A stretch of 64,000 bases of DNA from Rubellimicrobium arenae (GCF_017916295.1 NZ_JAFMSS010000011.1:92886-156885); one strand, 5' to 3'; positions 8,098-16,796 are shown, numbered from the stretch's first letter. The notes: generated by a model not told the origin, from the sequence alone. A program made the numbers and translations.

Positions 8098-9438
8098 TCA
8101 GGCCCGGGCGGGCAAAAGCAGCTCGGCCTCGAACCCCCGATCCCGGTTGCGGAGGTGCAGCTCGCCCCCGACGGCCTCGGTGATCTCGGAGGCGATGGCG
8201 AGACCCAGACCGGTTCCCTGCGCCGTTTCGTCCAGCCGGACGCCGCGATCCCGCAGGCGATCCAGCTGGGCGGGGTCGGTCCCCGTGCCATCGTCCCTGA
8301 CGCGGATGCTCGTCCGCGCGCCCGCCGGTTCGCAGGTCACGACCACCCGGTGCCGGGCATGGCGCGTGGCGTTCTCCACCAGCGCCCCAAGCGCCTCGGT
8401 CAGGTCGGCCCGATCCAGGCGGACCGAAAGGCCGGTCGGCCCTTCGACGCGATAGTCCAGCTCCCGCCCGCGCGGGGTCCGGCGCAGCACCGCGACCACC
8501 GACTCCGCCACCGACCGGGGATCGCTGGAGGCCGACCGGCTGTCCAGCCGAAGCCGCGCGCGCGCCAGCTCGCGGTCGACATGGACCTGCATGGTGCGGA
8601 CGATCTCCTCGATTCCCTCGGCGGCGTCGCCCGCTCCGGCGGCCCGGAGCCGCGTCGCCTCGCCCACGAGCGCCTGAAGCGGCGTCTTCAAGCCATGGGC
8701 CAGGTCCGCCGCTCGTTGCCGTGCCCGCTCGATCTCGTGCTCCTGCCCGTCGATGAGGGTGTCGATCTCCTCGGCCAGCGGCAGGACCTCGGCGGGAACG
8801 TCGGTTCCGATCCGCCGCGCCTGCCCGCTGTTGAGGGCCGCCACCCGGTCCCCCAGGGTGCTGAGCGGCCGGAGCCCCACGGTCACCTGCAGCGCCCCGC
8901 CGGCGATCAGGACCACGGCGAGAAGTGCGGTGTAGGGGGCAAGGTCGGCCAGGAAGTCGGACCGGGCCCGGTCGATGTCGGCGCGGTCGACGGCGACCGT
9001 GACGCGTAGCGGCCGGTCCCCCCCGCGCCGTTCCACGCGGATGCGCCGGTCGAGCGTGAGCAGCGGTTGACCATCCGGTCCGGGAAGGTCGCCCTGCCAG
9101 GACTCCTGGCCGTCCAGGGCGGGCAGGGGCAGCGCATAGTCCCACAACGATCGCGAGCGGAGCGGTTCGCCGTCCATCTGGATCTGCCAGTAATGGCCGG
9201 AGTAGGGCCGCTGGTAGAGCGGGTCGCGGGGTGGCTCCTCCAGCACGGGCTGGCCGGCGTCGGTCCACTCCACCGCGGTCAGGAGACGCTCGAGCCGGTC
9301 GTTGAGGTCGTTCAGCGCGACCCGCTCCACATGGCGGTTGAACATGACCGCCAAGCCCCAGGTCGACAGGACCAGCGCCAAGGAGACCGCGGCCGCGCCG
9401 GCCAGCAGGAGCCGCAGCCGGATGGACCAGGAGCTCAA
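8098..9438 (-). CDS. Sensor histidine kinase (PhoQ/QseC-like)
   Basis: 446 residues. TM1 lies at about 7-31, a roughly 135-residue periplasmic sensor follows, and TM2 is at about 168-188, then a HAMP-like linker. The H-box DLAHGLKTPL has the phospho-acceptor His248. The N-box is ALVENATRHA, G1 is VRDDGTGTD and G2 is GTGLGLAIA. The start overlaps the end of the response-regulator gene by 4 bp, so the pair is translationally coupled. Members of this group often sense divalent cations or envelope stress; the neighbouring PepSY and RTX genes make calcium or another cation an attractive but unproven signal. Confidence 0.94.
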   Translation of the reverse strand: MSSWSIRLRLLLAGAAAVSLALVLSTWGLAVMFNRHVERVALNDLNDRLERLLTAVEWTDAGQPVLEEPPRDPLYQRPYSGHYWQIQMDGEPLRSRSLWDYALPLPALDGQESWQGDLPGPDGQPLLTLDRRIRVERRGGDRPLRVTVAVDRADIDRARSDFLADLAPYTALLAVVLIAGGALQVTVGLRPLSTLGDRVAALNSGQARRIGTDVPAEVLPLAEEIDTLIDGQEHEIERARQRAADLAHGLKTPLQALVGEATRLRAAGAGDAAEGIEEIVRTMQVHVDRELARARLRLDSRSASSDPRSVAESVVAVLRRTPRGRELDYRVEGPTGLSVRLDRADLTEALGALVENATRHARHRVVVTCEPAGARTSIRVRDDGTGTDPAQLDRLRDRGVRLDETAQGTGLGLAIASEITEAVGGELHLRNRDRGFEAELLLPARA

Positions 9439-10100
9439 GACCCGCTGTCCTCGATCCTGTAGCCGAAGCCGCGCCGCGTCGCGATGATCCCCGGCCCGAG
9501 CTTCTTGCGGAGCCGGGCCACCAGCGCCTCGACCGCATTGGCCTCGCGCGAATCCTCGTCGCCGTGCAGGTGCTCGAGCAGCTCCGTCGGGGGGATGATG
9601 CGGTCCCGGTGCAGGATCAGGTAGGCGAGCAGGCGGAACTCCAGCGGCGTCAGCGCCACCGGCGCCCCCCTCAGGCTGGCCGTCATCCGGTTGAGGTCGA
9701 CAACCAGATCCCCGACGACCTGGACGGCGGCTGGACGTCCAGCCGACCGGCGCACCAGGGCGCGCGCCCGCGCCACCAGCTCCTCCATCCGGAACGGCTT
9801 GGGGAGGTAGTCGTCCGCCCCGGCGTCGATGCCTTCGACCCTCTCGATCCAGCTTCCCCGGGCGGTCAGGATCAGGACCGGCGTCGTGCAGCCCTCGCTC
9901 CGCCAGCGCTTCAGCACCGAAAGCCCGTCGAGGCGCGGCAGCCCGAGGTCCAGGATGATGAGGTCGTAGTCCTCGGTCCCGCCCTTGAACCAGGCCGTCT
10001 CGCCATCCTCGGCCTGCTCTGTCCGAAAGCCCGCCCCATCCAGCACCGACATCAGGTCGCGGGCGATGCGCGGATCATCCTCGACGATGAGCGCGCGCAT
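9435..10100 (-). CDS. OmpR/PhoP-family response regulator
   Basis: 221 residues. The receiver domain has the acidic pocket VEDDP (residues 6-10), phospho-acceptor Asp51 in LDLGLPRLDG, and Lys in PKPF. The C-terminal winged-helix DNA-binding domain includes LTPLEFRLLAYLILH and RGFGYRI. The ATG at 10100 overlaps the stop of the PepSY gene as ATGA; a TTG one codon upstream is less likely. OmpR-type regulators bind tandem half-sites with 10-11 bp spacing, and such repeats lie at 10466-10505 in front of this operon. Confidence 0.95.
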   Translation of the reverse strand: MRALIVEDDPRIARDLMSVLDGAGFRTEQAEDGETAWFKGGTEDYDLIILDLGLPRLDGLSVLKRWRSEGCTTPVLILTARGSWIERVEGIDAGADDYLPKPFRMEELVARARALVRRSAGRPAAVQVVGDLVVDLNRMTASLRGAPVALTPLEFRLLAYLILHRDRIIPPTELLEHLHGDEDSREANAVEALVARLRKKLGPGIIATRRGFGYRIEDSGS

Positions 10101-10441
10101 CAATCGTCGTCCGTGTCGGTGCCGTCATCCGAAGTGGCGTCCTCGTCGTCCTGCTCATCCTCGACCTCGAGAACCTCACCCGACGCGGCCAGCATCTCCA
10201 CCTCGATCAGCCGCCCATCGCCGGTCAGGATCTCGAACTCATAGATGAGCACGCCGTCCTCGTTGTCGAGTTCCACGTCCAGAACCTCGCCGCCATAGTC
10301 CGCGGCCAGCCGGGGCAGGAGGTCCGACAAGGGACGGATCTCACCCCTGGCGACGGCATCGCGGACGACGGAGCTGTCCTCCTGGGCCAGGGCAGGCCCC
10401 GGCACCGCGAGGGCGAGAACGAGGGAAAACATACGGATCAT
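10100..10441 (-). CDS. PepSY-domain periplasmic protein, first gene of the two-component operon
   Basis: 113 residues. Signal peptide MIRMFSLVLALAVPGPALAQ, then a single PepSY-like fold with the pattern GGEVLDVELDNEDGVLIYEFEIL, and a very acidic tail (repeated Asp/Glu/Thr) that could bind cations. An upstream in-frame start would add 14 residues before the signal sequence, so the ATG at 10441 was preferred. It is translationally coupled to the response regulator. PepSY proteins beside two-component genes are thought to act as periplasmic inhibitors or signal modulators; that role is inference here. Confidence 0.85.
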   Translation of the reverse strand: MIRMFSLVLALAVPGPALAQEDSSVVRDAVARGEIRPLSDLLPRLAADYGGEVLDVELDNEDGVLIYEFEILTGDGRLIEVEMLAASGEVLEVEDEQDDEDATSDDGTDTDDD

Positions 10442-10465
10442 GACCGACCTGATAGCCGATGCGAC

Positions 10466-10505
10466 CTGACAGGACGCTGACATGACCCGTCAGGACCCCG
10501 TCAGG
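10466..10505. promoter_or_regulatory. Tandem CTGAC repeats, candidate OmpR-type binding sites
   Basis: CTGACA occurs at 10466 and 10477, exactly 11 bp apart. GTCAGG, the inverse of CCTGAC, occurs at 10489 and 10500, also 11 bp apart. One repeat pair therefore points to each of the two divergent PepSY genes. Direct repeats with one helical turn spacing are the standard target of PhoP/OmpR regulators, making autoregulation by the adjoining regulator likely. Confidence 0.55.
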
Positions 10506-10566
10506 CCCGCCATGCGAAAAGCGATTCGTCCCGGGCCGCACATCGGCCCCATCGAAAGGATCACGC

Positions 10567-10818
10567 ATGTCTTTCACCAATCGTATCGCCCTGGCCGGGG
10601 GCTTGGCCCTGGTCGCCCTTCCGGCGGTCGCGCAGGACGCCGGACCCCGGCTGTCCGCGATCATCGGCGACTTCGAGCAACGCGGCTACCGTGTCACCGA
10701 AGTCGACGTGGACAACGACCAGATCGAGATCCAGGCGGTCCATCCCGACGGCCACACCGTCGAAGCGACCGTGGATCCGCAAAGCGGAGCGGTCCTGAAC
10801 GAAACCCCTGACAACTGA
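10567..10818 (+). CDS. Small PepSY-domain periplasmic protein
   Basis: 83 residues. Signal peptide ends near AVAQ (residue 23). The mature part is one PepSY-like unit: a helix with IIGDFEQRGYRVTEVDVDNDQIEIQAV followed by VEATVDPQSGAVL, a pattern shared with the divergent PepSY protein at 10100-10441. A GAAAGGA ribosome-binding site precedes the ATG. It is followed after 20 bp by the RTX gene, so the two are probably co-transcribed. No enzymatic residues are seen; a sensor-modulating or chaperone role is inferred. Confidence 0.82.
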   Translation: MSFTNRIALAGGLALVALPAVAQDAGPRLSAIIGDFEQRGYRVTEVDVDNDQIEIQAVHPDGHTVEATVDPQSGAVLNETPDN

Positions 10819-10838
10819 CGCACCGAGGAGAACGGAAC

Positions 10839-11501
10839 ATGGCGCGCATCGATGGCACCTCCGGGGCCGACACGCGGAACGGAACTGACCTTGCGGACAT
10901 CCTGCGGGGGGTTGCGGGGGATGACCGGCTCTACGGTCGCGGCGGGAACGACGACCTCTACGGCGGCAAGGGTCACGATCGCCTGTGGGGCGATGCGGGG
11001 CGGGACGATATCGAAGGCGGGGACGGCAACGACCGGCTCTGGGGCGGGGTTGGCAACGACGAGCTCGAGGGCGACTCGGGACACGACTCCCTGTATGGCG
11101 GCGACGGCCGCGATGAGCTGGACGGCGGCGCGGGACGGGACCGGCTGTCCGGAGGCGAAGGCCATGACGAGCTGGATGGCGGATCGGGGAACGACCGGCT
11201 TTATGGCGGGGCCGGGAGGGACCGGCTGGAGGGCGGGACCGGGAATGACCTTCTGACGGGCGGCTCGGGCGCAGATGTGTTCGAGTTCGAGCGAGGGGAC
11301 GGCCGCGACCGGATCACCGACTTCGCCGACGGCGTGGACCGCATCGACCTTGACGATTTCAGCCGGTCGCAGGTCCAGTCGGTCGTCAGCAACGCCCGCC
11401 AGACCGGCGACGACCTAGTCCTCACGCTCTCCGCCGGGACCACGGTGACGCTCGAGAACATGCAGAAGTCCGATCTCGGATTGAACGACTTCCTGTTCTG
11501 A
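10839..11501 (+). CDS. RTX-type calcium-binding repeat protein
   Basis: 220 residues, with about a dozen nonapeptide repeats of the form GGxGxDxLx spanning roughly residues 20-150 (for example GGDGNDRLW, GGAGRDRLE). Each pair forms a calcium-binding parallel beta-roll. The C-terminus (FEFERGDGRDRITDFADGVDRIDL) is the typical end of haemolysin-type repeat modules and should carry the type I secretion signal. There is no signal peptide and no catalytic domain, and no type I secretion genes lie in the window. A GAGGAG ribosome-binding site precedes the start. It probably is a secreted calcium-binding or adhesive protein; its location next to a PepSY/two-component locus is unusual. Confidence 0.85.
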   Translation: MARIDGTSGADTRNGTDLADILRGVAGDDRLYGRGGNDDLYGGKGHDRLWGDAGRDDIEGGDGNDRLWGGVGNDELEGDSGHDSLYGGDGRDELDGGAGRDRLSGGEGHDELDGGSGNDRLYGGAGRDRLEGGTGNDLLTGGSGADVFEFERGDGRDRITDFADGVDRIDLDDFSRSQVQSVVSNARQTGDDLVLTLSAGTTVTLENMQKSDLGLNDFLF

Positions 11502-11588
11502 GCCCCTTCGACTGGTCGCGCCCAACCCTGTCGACCTGACCGGCGTCGGCGGGTCAGAGGGTTCGGCCTGACACCGGAAAGACGAGAG

Positions 11589-11621
11589 CAGGCTCCCTCC
11601 GCCAGTCGCTGCGGGAGCCTG
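11589..11621 (+). terminator. Stem-loop downstream of the RTX gene
   Basis: CAGGCTCCC (11589-11597) pairs perfectly with GGGAGCCTG (11613-11621), a 9-bp stem with a 15-nt loop, 88 bp after the RTX stop. No clear T-run follows. It is the only structure seen in the 293-bp gap 11502-11794. Terminator or small-RNA element; function not established. Confidence 0.4.
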
Positions 11622-11794
11622 TGTTCGTGCTCACAGAGAGACGCCCCGTGTTCCAGACAGGCCGCCCCGCCACGCTCGCCTGCCGGGCCGTTCACATCCC
11701 CCACGATCAGCGCCGACACCGGTCCCCAGCGCTGCAAGGGCACGACGCAGGAGCGGTTAACGGATCATTAATCATGATCGGGTAGGCAGGGGAC

Positions 11795-14131
11795 GTGATC
11801 AGAACGGGGGTATGGTCCGATCTGCTGCTTGTCCCGCCAGATGAAACGGACCGCCTCGCCTCAGTTGCCGTTGATCGGACGGGGGCCAGCGCGATGCGGA
11901 TGAACTCGGGGCGGCGGGCCGAGGACACCGTCCAGATCCCGTCTGCGGCGGATCGCACGGGAACAAGGCGCTCGCTGCGGCTGCGACTGCCGAATGACCA
12001 TCTTCCCGGGGGGATCGCCGCTGTCATGGCCGGCACGATCATCCTGTTCGTGCTCACCCTGGCGTTCGCGCTGCTCTGGACGACGCGGACCCTCGACAGT
12101 CAGGCGGCCGACCAGTCCATGGTCCAGATGCGGAACGAACAGGACGACATGCTCGCCCGGGCGAGGATGATCACCCTGGATTACACCAAATGGGATGCGG
12201 CCGTCAGCGCGCTGGCTGTCCGGGATTTCGACTGGATCTATGACAACATCGGCTCGACAGCCACGATCGGGCGTGCGGTGCAGCTCGTTGTCCTGTCGGG
12301 CGGCCCGGTCCGCGGCGACATCGGCTGGACGGATGCAGGGGGCGGACGGGAGACGACCGGCCTCCTGAGCCAGGGGATCCTGGATGCCGTCGGACGCAGG
12401 CTGGCCGACGTTCCGGACGACTCCTACGGCGGGATCGACTTCTTCGGCTGGTCGGATGGCTCGCTCTATGCCTTGGGCGCATCCCGCTTCGAGCCGGTCG
12501 ACAACGTCATCTCTCTTCCAGACGGGGCCACGGATTTCGGCTTCCTGGTCATGGGCATCCGGTTGACGGACGATATGCTGGACGACACGGCGAGGAGCTT
12601 CCTTCTCAAGGATCTGAGAATCGTCCGCTCGGTGGCTCCTTGGCAGATGGGCCTGCCGCTGCGCGGCCAGGACGGAGAGCCCGTCGCCTACCTCGCCTGG
12701 GACCGTCCCTTTCCAGGCGGGGACGCCCTGCATCAGCTCATGCCGGTCCTGGGCGTCGTCATGGCCCTGACGGTCTGCCTGGCCGTCCTGGGCCTCCTCC
12801 TCGTGCGGAGAAGCGCGCAGCACCTCCTCGAGGCGAAGCGGCGGGCCTCGGTGGCGGCGCTGACGGATGCCTTGACGGGTCTCCCGAACCGGGCCGCCTT
12901 CAACGAGATGATCGCGCGACCGTCCTGCGCCGGGGGACGAAGCATCGTGTTCCTCGACATCAACGGCTTCAAGCGGATCAACGACAGCATCGGTCACGCC
13001 GCCGGCGATCAGGTGATCGCCTGCATCGCGCGGCGCCTGTCCCGGCTTGGGGCGCCCGGCACCTTCCTGGCGCGCATCTCCGGCGACGAGTTCGTGTTCG
13101 TCGTGACCGGGCCCGACATCGAGCATCGGACCTCCCGCCTTCTCAGCGCCATCGAGTCCCGCCTGTCCGAGCCTTTCAGCATCCTCGGGCATCGGATGCT
13201 TTTGCAGGCCGCGGTCGGCTATGCCGTTCAGGAGGTGGACGACCTTCCCGGCGACGATCTGGTCCGGCACGCCGACCTCGCGATGTACGAGGCAAAGCGG
13301 CAGAACAGCCGGGTGGCCGTCGCCTTCAGCTCCATGATCGGGCAGGCGTCGATCGATGCGACACGGATCGAGCAGGGCCTTCGAAGCGCCCTGGCCACGA
13401 GGGGGGAGCTTTCGGTCGCCTACCAGCCCATCACGGGAACGGACGGCAGGTTTGTCCGGGCGGAAGCGCTCGCCCGCTGGTCGTCGCCTGAATTCGGCAT
13501 CGTTTCGCCCAGCCGCTTCATCGCCGTGGCCGAGCAGGCCGGCCTCATGATCGAGCTGGGACGCCGGCTCCTGACGCTGATACGCGACGATCTGGTCGCT
13601 CATCCGGACCTTCGGGTCAGCGTGAACATCTCGCCACTCCAGCTCGTCGTGCCGGATTTCGTTCCCGATCTGTTGCACGACCTTTCGATCCGGGGGATCG
13701 GACCGGACCGCATCCAGGTCGAGCTCACCGAGTCCGTGCTCGTGAAGGACACGCAGCTCGTGGCGGACCATCTGAGGAAACTGAGGACGGCAGGGTTCTC
13801 GACGGCGCTGGACGACTTCGGAACCGGCTATTCCTCGGTCGGCTACCTCGAGCAGATGAGCTTCGACACCCTCAAGATCGACCGGGCCTTCGTGCAGGGC
13901 GTGCGCGACTCGGGGCGGCGCCGCGCCGTCCTGAGAGCCATGATCGACATGGCCCATGGCCTCGGGCTGAGCGTGGTCGGTGAAGGCGTGGAGACGGACG
14001 AGGACCTCGTTCTCCTGAGGGAGCTTGGGTGCGATCTGGTGCAGGGGTATCATCTCGGCCCACCTATGCACATCGACGCGCTGGGCGCCCGATGGCTGTC
14101 AGGCCCGGTCCCGGCGCAGCTGGCCGTCTGA
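11795..14131 (+). CDS. Membrane-bound GGDEF/EAL protein with CHASE4-like sensor
   Basis: Up to 778 residues. Layout: TM near 76-96, a periplasmic CHASE4-like sensor of about 200 residues (contains LDYTKWDAAVSALA, typical of CHASE4), TM near 315-335, a GGDEF domain (about 350-510) and an EAL domain (about 530-770). The GGDEF signature is SGDEF (429-433). The EAL domain keeps EAL (557-559), an ELTES-type motif and DDFGTGYSS from 673, so c-di-GMP hydrolysis is likely; cyclase activity is uncertain. The GTG at 11795 gives the longest form; an ATG at 11894 removes a non-conserved leader and may be the true start. Monocistronic. Confidence 0.93.
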   Translation: MIRTGVWSDLLLVPPDETDRLASVAVDRTGASAMRMNSGRRAEDTVQIPSAADRTGTRRSLRLRLPNDHLPGGIAAVMAGTIILFVLTLAFALLWTTRTLDSQAADQSMVQMRNEQDDMLARARMITLDYTKWDAAVSALAVRDFDWIYDNIGSTATIGRAVQLVVLSGGPVRGDIGWTDAGGGRETTGLLSQGILDAVGRRLADVPDDSYGGIDFFGWSDGSLYALGASRFEPVDNVISLPDGATDFGFLVMGIRLTDDMLDDTARSFLLKDLRIVRSVAPWQMGLPLRGQDGEPVAYLAWDRPFPGGDALHQLMPVLGVVMALTVCLAVLGLLLVRRSAQHLLEAKRRASVAALTDALTGLPNRAAFNEMIARPSCAGGRSIVFLDINGFKRINDSIGHAAGDQVIACIARRLSRLGAPGTFLARISGDEFVFVVTGPDIEHRTSRLLSAIESRLSEPFSILGHRMLLQAAVGYAVQEVDDLPGDDLVRHADLAMYEAKRQNSRVAVAFSSMIGQASIDATRIEQGLRSALATRGELSVAYQPITGTDGRFVRAEALARWSSPEFGIVSPSRFIAVAEQAGLMIELGRRLLTLIRDDLVAHPDLRVSVNISPLQLVVPDFVPDLLHDLSIRGIGPDRIQVELTESVLVKDTQLVADHLRKLRTAGFSTALDDFGTGYSSVGYLEQMSFDTLKIDRAFVQGVRDSGRRRAVLRAMIDMAHGLGLSVVGEGVETDEDLVLLRELGCDLVQGYHLGPPMHIDALGARWLSGPVPAQLAV

Positions 14132-14304
14132 CGTTCCCGATGCCACCTTGGGGCCACGCCGGATGCGGGTCGGACTGTGGCCGGTCGGCCTCGGACCGGA
14201 TCCGATCCAGGCCCAGCGCCACAACCTCGACACGATCTTGCAGCAGACTACCGCCGGTTGGATGGGTGTTCCGTCCGACTCGGGCAAAGGGGCCGAAGAC
14301 ATCC

Positions 14305-15090
14305 ATGGAGATCTGGTTCGGATCCGACGCGGGGGTCTACCTCCGGGATCCCGAACTTCGCGAGATCCTGGCCTCCAGTGCGGCTCATCGGGTTGCGCCA
14401 ACCGGAGCGGCTCTCCCGCCTTGCCTGTCCGGCCCCGTCGCGATCCTGTTCCGGCAGGTCGCCACCCCCTCCCTGGAGGTGATCTGGTTCACCCGGCGCG
14501 CCCGACGCCTGGGGTTCGAGCCCCTTGTGCTCGAACATGGGGCCGACCGCTTCTGTGCCCACAACGGCTACAAACGGGCGCTGGTGACCATGCCAATCAT
14601 TCTCGGGCGCAACCGACATCGGCACATCGTCCTGAGGAAGCAGAAGCTCATCGAGCACACCCGGGCCGAGGGGCAGCCGCTGAATGCGCTCGAGACCGGG
14701 TCGGGCGAGAATCTCGTCGCCTATCATCACCGGAAGCTCGGCGAGGTGATGGGAACGTCCGCTCCCCGTCACATCGAGATCGGCTCGGTCCTTGGCCGAA
14801 CCGCAGGCTCCGCGATGGAATATTATGTCGAGTTCTTCCGGCTCCTGTCCGGCGGCCTTGTCCTTTTCGAGGACTTCATCGCGGACTGCAGGACGGCCGA
14901 GTTCTTCGACCGGGTCGTGCATCCGGCGTTTCGCAAGGTCAGCCATGAGACCGGACAACGGCCCCAGATCGCGCGGCTGACCCAGGGCCGTCGCGTGCTG
15001 TCGCCGCTGTGGAATGCCTATCCCTGTGCCGCCGCCGACGAACCCGGCTGGGCGTTGGATGCAGGACCCCGTGGCGCCATCTTCAGCTGA
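14305..15090 (+). CDS. Hypothetical protein, first of an overlapping two-gene unit
   Basis: 261 residues; I do not recognise the family. The ATG at 14305 was chosen because the same frame upstream overlaps the GGDEF/EAL gene and has an implausible Arg/Ser-rich composition. The protein is soluble-looking, with no signal peptide or membrane segment. Visible features are an N-terminal MEIWFGSDAGVYLRDPELREIL, a basic central part with several His residues (RNRHRHIVLRKQKLIEH), and an acidic-aromatic segment EYYVEFFRLLSGG. Its 3' end overlaps the next gene by 32 bp, indicating coupling with a small membrane protein. Codon use is like the neighbours, so it looks real. No function proposed. Confidence 0.7.
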   Translation: MEIWFGSDAGVYLRDPELREILASSAAHRVAPTGAALPPCLSGPVAILFRQVATPSLEVIWFTRRARRLGFEPLVLEHGADRFCAHNGYKRALVTMPIILGRNRHRHIVLRKQKLIEHTRAEGQPLNALETGSGENLVAYHHRKLGEVMGTSAPRHIEIGSVLGRTAGSAMEYYVEFFRLLSGGLVLFEDFIADCRTAEFFDRVVHPAFRKVSHETGQRPQIARLTQGRRVLSPLWNAYPCAAADEPGWALDAGPRGAIFS

Positions 15091-15583
15091 CGTGCGACAC
15101 AGGTTGGGTGTCTTCCTCATGGGCCTGGTGCTCAAGAAGGGGACCGACTACCTGTTCGACTACGTGGCCTATCCCGCGGCGCTGCTCTGGCTGGGCTATG
15201 TCGCGGGCGGGGCGGCGATGGCGGCGGCGTCGGTCCTCGTCAACATCGCCGTCCTCCGAGTGTACGACTGGAGCCGTCGGGACTTTCTCCTCCTCGAAAG
15301 CATCAAGGATCTGCGGCAGCTCGAAGGGACGGCGCCGTGGCGCCGCGCCGTGTCGGGCGTGATCCGGTCAGGGGACATCCCGGCCTTCTTCATCCTGTCC
15401 TGCCTGGAGGATCCCGTCGTGGCGACGCTCTATCTCCGGCGGGGCAGCCATCTTTACAACGGCTTCGCCCTTCGGGACTGGACCATCTTCCTGGCCTCGA
15501 CGCTGCTTTCCAATCTGGTCTGGACCCTGCACCTGTCCGCCTGGATCGCGCTGGCCCGGGCTGGCCTGGCCGGGCTGATCTGA
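15059..15583 (+). CDS. Small integral membrane protein of unknown function
   Basis: About 174 residues with three or four hydrophobic segments: two near residues 30-70 (YPAALLWLGYVAGGAAMAA and the following stretch) and one or two at the C-terminus (FLASTLLSNLVWTLHLSAWI onward). The middle is a cytosolic loop with YDWSRRDFLLLESIKDLRQLEG. The ATG at 15059 overlaps the upstream hypothetical gene; an ATG at 15119 is an alternative. No family recognised. The overlap suggests the two products work together, perhaps as a membrane anchor with its soluble partner (inference). Confidence 0.65.
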   Translation: MQDPVAPSSADVRHRLGVFLMGLVLKKGTDYLFDYVAYPAALLWLGYVAGGAAMAAASVLVNIAVLRVYDWSRRDFLLLESIKDLRQLEGTAPWRRAVSGVIRSGDIPAFFILSCLEDPVVATLYLRRGSHLYNGFALRDWTIFLASTLLSNLVWTLHLSAWIALARAGLAGLI

Positions 15584-15728
15584 GGCTTCGACCGCGGCGG
15601 CTGGGCCGGGCCAGCCGTTCGGATGCGGCCACGCCCTTGCAGACGGCACCCGCGCGCTAGCTCGTTCAGCGACTTGCCCCGGATCCACGTCACGTCCGTC
15701 GGGCCGAACGAACGAGGAGCGTGGGCAG

Positions 15729-16796
15729 ATGCGCTTGCTAGCCTTGCCGGGGGACGGCATCGGGCCGGAGATCACGGATGCGACGCTGCGCGTGCTGGCC
15801 ACGCTTGAGGATCGGTCGCATCTCGGCCTGACGGTGGAGCGAATGGAGATCGGCCTCGCCTCGCTCGCGGCGGAGGGCACGACCCTTCCGGAGGCGGTGA
15901 TCCGTCGCATTCCCGAGGTCGAGGGCGTGATCCTCGGCCCCGTCTCGCACTACGAGTACCCGCCCAAGGACAAGGGTGGCCCGAACCCCTCGGCCGAGCT
16001 GCGTACCGGCTTCGAGCTTTATGCGAACATCCGGCCCTGTCGGTCGCATCCCGATTTCTCGGTGCTGCGGGCGCCCATGGATCTCGTGATCGTGCGGGAG
16101 AACACGGAAGGCTTCTACTCCGACCGGAACATGTTCGCGGGAACGGGCGAGTTCATGCCCGACGAGAACATGGCCCTGTCAGTCCGGAAGATCACCGCGC
16201 GCGGCTCGGCCCGGGTGGCGCGCGCCGCCTTCCGGCTGTCGCAGGGTCGCCGGGGCCGGGTGACGGCGGTGCACAAGGCGAACGTCCTCAAGCTGTCCGA
16301 CGGCCTGTTCCTGCGCGAGGTCCGCAAGGTCGCGGCAGAGTTTCCCGATGTCGTCCTCGACGAACTGATCGTGGATGCCGCCGCAGCGCACCTGATCCGT
16401 TCGCCCGGCCGGTTCGACGTGATCGTCACCACCAACATGTTCGGCGACATCCTGTCCGACGAGGCCTCCGAGCTTTGCGGCAGCCTCGGACTGGGGGGGT
16501 CGATCAATGCGGGCGACACGATCTGCGTCGCACAGGCGCAGCACGGCTCGGCCCCCGACATCGCCGGCAAGGGAGTGGCCAATCCCACGTCGCTGATCCT
16601 GTCGGCAGCCATGTTGCTCGACTGGCTTGGCCAGCGCCACGGGAACCCTAGCTTGAGCAAAGCCGGATCTCTGATCGAGGAGGCGGTGCACAGGACGCTG
16701 GCGGATCCCGACACGCGGACCCGCGACCTTGGCGGCGATCTGGGCACCGAGGAGTTTACGTCGCGGGTCTGTCAGGCGCTGGCATCGCCGGACTGA
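15729..16796 (+). CDS. Isocitrate/isopropylmalate dehydrogenase-family enzyme
   Basis: 355 residues of the beta-decarboxylating dehydrogenase family. Visible marks: LPGDGIGPEI at the N-terminus, substrate-binding ELYANIRPCRS, RENTEGFYSD with the catalytic Tyr, HKANVLKLSDGLF with the catalytic Lys, and the Mg-binding TTNMFGDILSDEASEL. It oxidatively decarboxylates a 2-hydroxy-3-carboxy acid with NAD(P)+. Its location directly before a TctCBA transporter and an Ldh2-type dehydrogenase argues for a catabolic homologue (tartrate- or alkylmalate-type) rather than the leucine-pathway LeuB; no leuC/leuD is present. Exact substrate unknown. Confidence 0.88.
   Translation: MRLLALPGDGIGPEITDATLRVLATLEDRSHLGLTVERMEIGLASLAAEGTTLPEAVIRRIPEVEGVILGPVSHYEYPPKDKGGPNPSAELRTGFELYANIRPCRSHPDFSVLRAPMDLVIVRENTEGFYSDRNMFAGTGEFMPDENMALSVRKITARGSARVARAAFRLSQGRRGRVTAVHKANVLKLSDGLFLREVRKVAAEFPDVVLDELIVDAAAAHLIRSPGRFDVIVTTNMFGDILSDEASELCGSLGLGGSINAGDTICVAQAQHGSAPDIAGKGVANPTSLILSAAMLLDWLGQRHGNPSLSKAGSLIEEAVHRTLADPDTRTRDLGGDLGTEEFTSRVCQALASPD

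Noticed and set aside
10839..11280. Repetitive DNA considered as a CRISPR or satellite
   Set aside because: The repeat is 27 bp per 9 codons and encodes RTX nonapeptides in one open frame; no spacers of constant length.
11861..14071. 736-codon open frame on the minus strand
   Set aside because: Antisense shadow of the GGDEF/EAL gene; no domain visible.
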